Below are positions 59,047-64,000 of a stretch of DNA of 64,000 nt, in pieces (positions within the stretch are counted from its first letter, which is position 1; each line of letters begins with the position of its first letter). The position numbers and the translations under genes were made by a program. The notes below the pieces were generated by a model. It had not been told where the DNA came from. It did not search any database and was given only the letters and a program-made list of their open reading frames with translations. Source of the DNA: Nepenthes gracilis. Taxonomy: Eukaryota; Streptophyta; Magnoliopsida; Caryophyllales; Nepenthaceae. The stretch spans positions 2,542,001 through 2,606,000 of the forward strand of contig BSYO01000034.1 in assembly GCA_033239525.1 (NCBI GenBank), in the 5' to 3' direction.

Positions 59047-60543
59047 GGAAACAAAAAATAGCAAGGCACAAAGAGACGAGAGAGAAATGGACTCAAGAAG
59101 AAGAAGAAGTATGTAAGGCGATGGAGGGGCATCGTTTTAAAGGTTGAGTGGTGCAATTTTCAAACAGGGTCTCGAACAGGCTTGCGCATGATGACCTAAC
59201 ACATGTCGGCAACGAACAATATCCAGGTACGTCAATCGTTCAGCATTATTAATGGTAGCCTGACACAGTATAAGCAGCTGTCACGTGGCAGGATAGGATG
59301 AGCCTGGTGTCAGAATGGTGCAATCTCCTAGACCACGATGCCTCACTTCTTAAGGACAATGAAATGGTGGTGAGCAGATCTGATGATCTCAAAATTGAAC
59401 TGATAGGCTGACGTTCCACTCCGGCTTGTGGCCTGGCTGATTGACCAGAGACTCGGTCTGGCGTCCAGTAGGTTTGATTGGTCAATGACCCAGTCCGGCG
59501 GTGGGTCTGTCTGATGTCCCAGTCGAGCATTTAGTCTGCTCGACAGGCTGACGACCCACTCTGGATTCTAGCCAGTTTGACCGGTCGACAATCCAGACTA
59601 GCATACGGCTCACGCGACTGATCAATGATCTACTCCGACATCTAGCCGGTTTGACTGCTCAACGACCCAATCCGGCACAAAAAAAAAGCTAGCATCCAGA
59701 AGATTGAAGACGAAAACAGTATTGGCAAAAGTAATTGCTAGTTTCATTCATTAATCTCCATTTACAAATTACAAAGCCTCCAGATGCTGGCGTATAACAA
59801 AAGGAAGACAACAAAAAAAGAGAAATACATGGAACTCAACTGCAGGGAACTTGCAGACAAACAAGCAACTAGGAAAATCTGAACAAGAAACTAGCATGCA
59901 TTTGACAAAAAACAAAGCACGAACAACCATTCACAAGAATGAGAACAGAGGCTTGTTGCAAAGAGTGGCTGTCATCTGAAAGAAGCCAAAGGATAAAGAA
60001 AGCCTCATCCTACAACAAGTAGGAAATAGCCTTGAGCTGCAGGGTGAGGCTACAGAGATAGCCATTCTCAACAAGCCTAAGCCCATTTTGAAGGCAAGCG
60101 ATTGTCCAAGGCGAAGACACAAGGCCTCGCCCCACTCAGAAACAATGGTAGGCATGGCTTTGAAATGGGTATGAAAATGGTCACCAAAGCGGCTCCCCAT
60201 GAAAAAAGGGGTGATGAAAGCAGATTGCAACTATGTCCCGGGATGACGCCATTGAACATCAGAGACAGGCTATTGCTAATCTAAGTGACCAGCGACTCGA
60301 GCCTAATGGCGACTTTAGATTCCCACGCCCCTTCATCGATGAAGGCAGGATGTGATGTAAAGATGCACAATAAGGCCTCAATTTATGGAACGCGGAAGGA
60401 TCAAAGGGCAATTGAATGCTAGAGATTCCTCATGCCAACAAATCTGCAAAAAATCTCGAATGCGGAGAATCACTCAAAAAACAATAAAGAGGGGAATCTA
60501 AGAACAGCCTAGGGAAGGAATGAAAAGGGAAAACGACAAGGCA
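59047..60543 (+). other. Tat 3' region between antisense ORF and LTR
   Basis: 59390-59680 carries a degenerate tandem: variants of GTTTGACTGCTCAACGACCC, GACCCAGTCCGGC and CTGACGACCCACTC at about 60-base spacing. 59700-60520 has no recognisable coding sequence. A purine tract, GGGAAGGAATGAAAAGGG, lies at about 60512-60530 before the LTR. Confidence 0.6.
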
Positions 60544-61561
60544 TGTCACATCCCATCCATGAACATGCCAGAGCTTGAAAATTTAAATCTCCCGACATGG
60601 GGGGATAGTGATAGGGATAGTAGAAATGGGCCAATCAAGTACAAAGATTCACAGATTCAGTGGCAGGCCAGAAGGAATTTGGCCCACAAGCCTAGGGGCT
60701 GATCAATGCTTCGTTGAACTGAATAGTGCCCCAGCCGGCCGGTCAGCCCAAGCTAGCCATGGCTTAATCTAGATAGCCCATAGTGTTCTCCCCGCATGCT
60801 GAAAATTACTTGCCTTAACTAGCAAGTACCCCGAATATTGCTCGAGATTGCGATCCCTCTGAGAATGACAACTCCTAACTCATCAAACCTCTTGTAATGG
60901 CAATCGTGGTATTCGCCTCATACAGCATCTCCTCATGGAGGGAAAGAATCCCCATGATTGTTCACTATTTCCTTAACTGGCACCTACAATCCCCTTTCCA
61001 CCCTACCGAATCTGCACAAGCTAGCCGGCGACAACCTTGGCACCCAAGTAAGGTTGAACTGGCCCATAACCTATAAAAGACCTTTGAGGAAGAATCCAAG
61101 GGCACACCCACTAATTTCAACCCTCATACGCTTACCATCAAGCAAGCCCAAAGAACGCCGCTTCTAGGAGCTCTCAAAATATCACACTCTGTCTGCAGAG
61201 CCTTTCAAGAATTTCTCCTTGATTCTCGCTCCTTTTGACATCAAAGCCACTCTCCACGAGCGTACCACCACAAAGCCACTCCACACCAAGAGTAACCTCC
61301 GAATCAGACTCAAAAATCCACTCTCTTGCATTATTACTCATATATGTTTATCCCTACATCTTTCATCTCGTAAGAAATATTATTGACTTGAAGCGTCAAA
61401 GAATAAATCGAAAGTGAGTCTCACAAATCCTCTGACCTTTTGTTTTGAGTTGTGGTATGTAGGATCCATATTGAGAAGTGTGGAGATCAAACTCACTTCA
61501 ATTTAACCCGAAGACCAAGCGGCATCCTAATCTGTCTGCTACACGGATCCAGAACACATCA
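60544..61561 (+). repeat. 3' LTR of the Tat element
   Basis: It starts TGTCACATCCC and ends GAACACATCA (1,018 bp). Related copies are at 2318-3362 (+), 43055-44020 (-) and the left edge of the window. CTATAAAAGACC at about 61070 is a likely TATA box. No upstream LTR of this copy is in the window. Confidence 0.75.
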
Positions 61562-61853
61562 GTATTTTATCTCTTTGGACTATTTTTGTCCGATTTTAAT
61601 CATATTTATTTCACAAATAATTCTGATTTTTTAATTATATTTTTTTTATCTTCTTGCAAAAATCACAAAGAATTTTTCTTGAATTAAAATTTTAGTTTTG
61701 AGGAGTTAAAATTTCATATTTATATTGAAATTAAACATAAAAAAATTTTAATTATAATTTCTACATCTAAGTCCATCTTCATCTTAAGCTTTCGTTCAGC
61801 CTTCACCGACAAAATAGGAGATGGAGTTGAGATTAACCCTTTTTCTAATTTTC

Positions 61854-61917
<64 letters not shown>

Positions 61918-62659
61918 ATGAAAGTCGCTATTGTGTCATTGGTCTTTTAGGGTTTACTATTTGTTATTTATGATGTAATTGCTTAAATTTTAGAAATTTT
62001 ACTTCTTGTGATTCTTTGACAATGACTGGAAAATGACTGTCTATTTTCCACCCAATTTAATTTTATAAATAATTGATATTTCACATCATTATAATTAAAA
62101 AAATAATAAATAAGAACATTCCAAATTAACTTAAAAGGATGCCTCAAACACATTAAACTGATAGTGTTTTCCTATAGTTCCACCAAGGTCATATTCTTCA
62201 TTTAACAATTACAGGTTATACTATTTAAATTGTAACATAGCAATCTTTATATGAAATTATTATTTATTTAAAGCATATTTTGTAGAGTGTGGGAAGCGCC
62301 GGCAAGGTGTCCCATAGGTGTAAATTGGTATAAGACTTATTATACTAATCTGCCTAAAATGTGTAAGAGTGTCCTGTAGGCGTCCCTTGGGTATGACTTT
62401 ACCATCCAAAATACGCATGAGTGTAGAAGGCACTGATCAGACACCACTCGATCTAACTAATTCTGGTCAGATGCCACTCGGTCTAACTTGATCTATACTT
62501 TATAGATTACTCTTTATGACAAAACAATTATGCGTATTTTGATCCAAGATCGATTTTAAATTGTTCAATATTGACAAAACAATTATGCGGTTCATAGGAG
62601 ATCCAAGTTGAATTTTGAGTTTGGTAATCATGTATTTTTGAAGATTTCTCAGTCTAAGA
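61562..62659. other. AT-rich stretch with (ATT)n and short duplications
   Basis: (ATT)n at 61854-61917. A 30 bp unit is repeated in tandem at 62434-62463 and 62464-62493 (cores CACCACTCGATCTAACT and GCCACTCGGTCTAACT). GACAAAACAATTATGCG occurs at about 62518 and 62572. No gene is seen. Confidence 0.6.
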
Positions 62660-63065
62660 TAATCATGAGGATTAGGTTAAAAGAAAAGTTAAAGTCGACA
62701 TTTATTGGATCATTTCAATTTTTGAAAGAATAAAAAAAGTGACTTACATGCTAATCTTACCTCTCAATTTGACTTATCTTCATAATAGTTTTCATTGATA
62801 GTTTGCAAGTTTGTTCATGACCATTCAGGTATTATTAATCATGGATAGCCGTGAATTAATGATAATTTGATGTATATTCAAGAACAGTTTGGATTCAAGG
62901 ACTGCAAGACCAAGTGCTTCGCACTAAAGTTGTTTCATTGGTCAAGTGTTATGGAAGAACCATTTTTTATGAGAAAGCCACATGGAAGTGTAAACACAGG
63001 ATCTTAAAAAAGTATCACATTTGTTTTTTTATTAACATACGTAAATCTTGAAGACGAAATTTTCA
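62660..63065 (+). pseudogene. Ty3/gypsy integrase C-terminal remnant
   Basis: Readable by changing frame: KLKSTFIGSFQFLKE (family KLxPRYIGPFEIL), VHDHSGIINHG (DPSHVIDYE region), INDNLMYIQEQ, then SLVKCYGRTIFYEKATWKCK and LEDEIF (family VLVKVLWRNHxxEEATWExE and FEDEIF). It is the last part of pol before the purine tract GGAAAAGAAA (63070-63079). Confidence 0.7.
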
Positions 63066-63079
63066 TAATGGAAAAGAAA

Positions 63080-64000
63080 TATAAGATCCATATATTATTT
63101 TTTTGATATATGATGTATAAATAGAAATAATTAAGTAATTAATAACGGATAATTGCGGGTTCGAATGAGAAATTAAGGTTTGGATTGTAGTGGTGGAACA
63201 TATCAGCCACACATGAGAGTATTTGAGGAGGTATCTCGACGCCTCATAGGCACATTAAAGGTGCTCGTACATGTTTGTTCTAGTAGCTCTAAATTTGATG
63301 TGCGTTCATGCAGAGGGTAGAATTGTATGTCTTACGCATTTTCGTAAGTTTGCTATTTAAGACACTTTTACCAATTTTCATCCTTTTTCTCAAGTTTCTA
63401 GAGAGAGAAAGAGAATAAAAGAAGAGAGAGAAAGAAGATGAATGAGTTTCGGAGTAAAGATTGTACAAGATCATTTAATTAAGTAAAGATAAGTTAATTT
63501 CAAACCTAATCTTTCAGTATTTTTTCTAAAATTTTTAATTGTTTTTTTCATAATTTTTATAATGTGAGATTTCTTGCTTCCAAGTTAAAAGCCATTGTCC
63601 ATAGATGTTTTTCTTGATATCTTGTTTGTGTCCATGCCTTACTTGGATTTTTTAGATTATGAATAAAATTGTTCATTTTTAAGAAAAGTTGTTGAAATAA
63701 TCGAGCCCGATCTAGTATATTTTTTAGGAGTCTTTTTTTCTACTGATTTTTACATATTCTTGGATTATTGAATAAATACTCTGTCATATTTGTGTTTTCC
63801 AATACTTTTTAAAATTCTTTTACATGCTCAAGTTTCTTAAAAATTACGATAATATCTATATTTTTCGATACCAGAAGACATTTTACACCCATTTTAGAAA
63901 GATATTGTTTGATAGAATTTTTTTCACGTATTCTTTAAAATCATCGTAAAAATTGATAGAAACTATGCACATTATAACACGTCATATTATATTAAGATAA
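63080..64000 (+). mobile_element. 3' LTR of the last gypsy remnant, running off the window
   Basis: It starts TATAAGATCCATATATT after the purine tract, comparable to TGTAATGCTTCATATTTTG at 35704. It contains minisatellite-like GGTGCTCGTACATG (63260) and the GAGAGAGAAAGAAGATGAA block (63420) seen in the LTR of element X. Confidence 0.5.

Larger units (their letters stand above)
49621..61561 (+). mobile_element. 5'-truncated, dead Tat-type Ty3/gypsy retrotransposon
   Basis: The domain order on the plus strand is gag end, protease, RT, RNase H, a second RNase H-like domain, integrase; then a long 3' region with an antisense ORF, a purine tract and a 1,018 bp 3' LTR. The second RNase H before integrase and the antisense ORF are marks of the Tat lineage. 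The 5' LTR and most of gag are absent left of ~49621. All domains carry stops, many explainable as C-to-T or G-to-A changes. A 2.2 kb solo LTR (55006-57217) has landed in the 3' region. Confidence 0.85.

Noticed and set aside
1..64000. tRNA, rRNA, CRISPR arrays, bacterial operons
   Set aside because: None seen. The only tRNA-related sequences are retrotransposon primer sites; spaced repeats are minisatellites, not CRISPR.

Overview
This is nuclear DNA of a flowering plant, most likely a eudicot. It is AT-rich, has GT-AG introns, one plant-type cytochrome b561 gene, and is otherwise filled with plant retrotransposon and DNA-transposon remains. I cannot name the species.

Layout. 1-3362 is a decayed Tat-type Ty3/gypsy remnant split by an inverted pair of repeats (471-2317). 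3363-4566 is the upstream region of the only clearly intact host gene, a five-exon trans-membrane cytochrome b561 (4567-16025, 226 residues). Its first intron is 8.6 kb because it holds a ~250 bp tandem-repeat array into which a complete 5,089 bp Ty1/copia element has jumped (6406-11494). The two 275 bp LTRs look identical and the 5 bp target duplication is intact, yet pol carries clustered single-base indels.

17.1-20.1 kb holds a promoter-like stretch followed by a ~1.8 kb imperfect hairpin with a mirrored 88-codon reading frame. 20.6-21.4 kb carries two pieces of a kinesin motor domain, cut by an LTR-like sequence. 23-30.3 kb contains CACTA remains (a DUF4216 patch and probable subterminal repeats) with a copia fragment inside. 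31.2-38.6 kb and 45.1-47.4 kb are gypsy remains in which gag is joined to an LTR without pol, in opposite orientations. 38.97-44.61 kb is a large interrupted palindrome with a third copy of its outer arm at 47.74-48.86 kb and a Tat-family LTR inside its right arm. 49.6-61.56 kb is a second, long, dead Tat-type element with gag, protease, RT, RNase H, a second RNase H-like domain, integrase, an antisense ORF and a 3' LTR, itself hit by a solo LTR. The window ends in the tail of another gypsy integrase and its 3' LTR.

How it works together. The host gene probably makes an ascorbate-reducible di-heme membrane protein. Everything else is mobile DNA at different stages of decay: new (copia), middle-aged (hairpin, palindrome) and old (Tat and gag-only gypsy). 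No tRNA, rRNA, CRISPR or bacterial-type operon was seen. The strongest candidates for unusual biology are the 18.3-20.1 kb hairpin behind a promoter-like region, and the copia element that combines identical LTRs with a broken pol.
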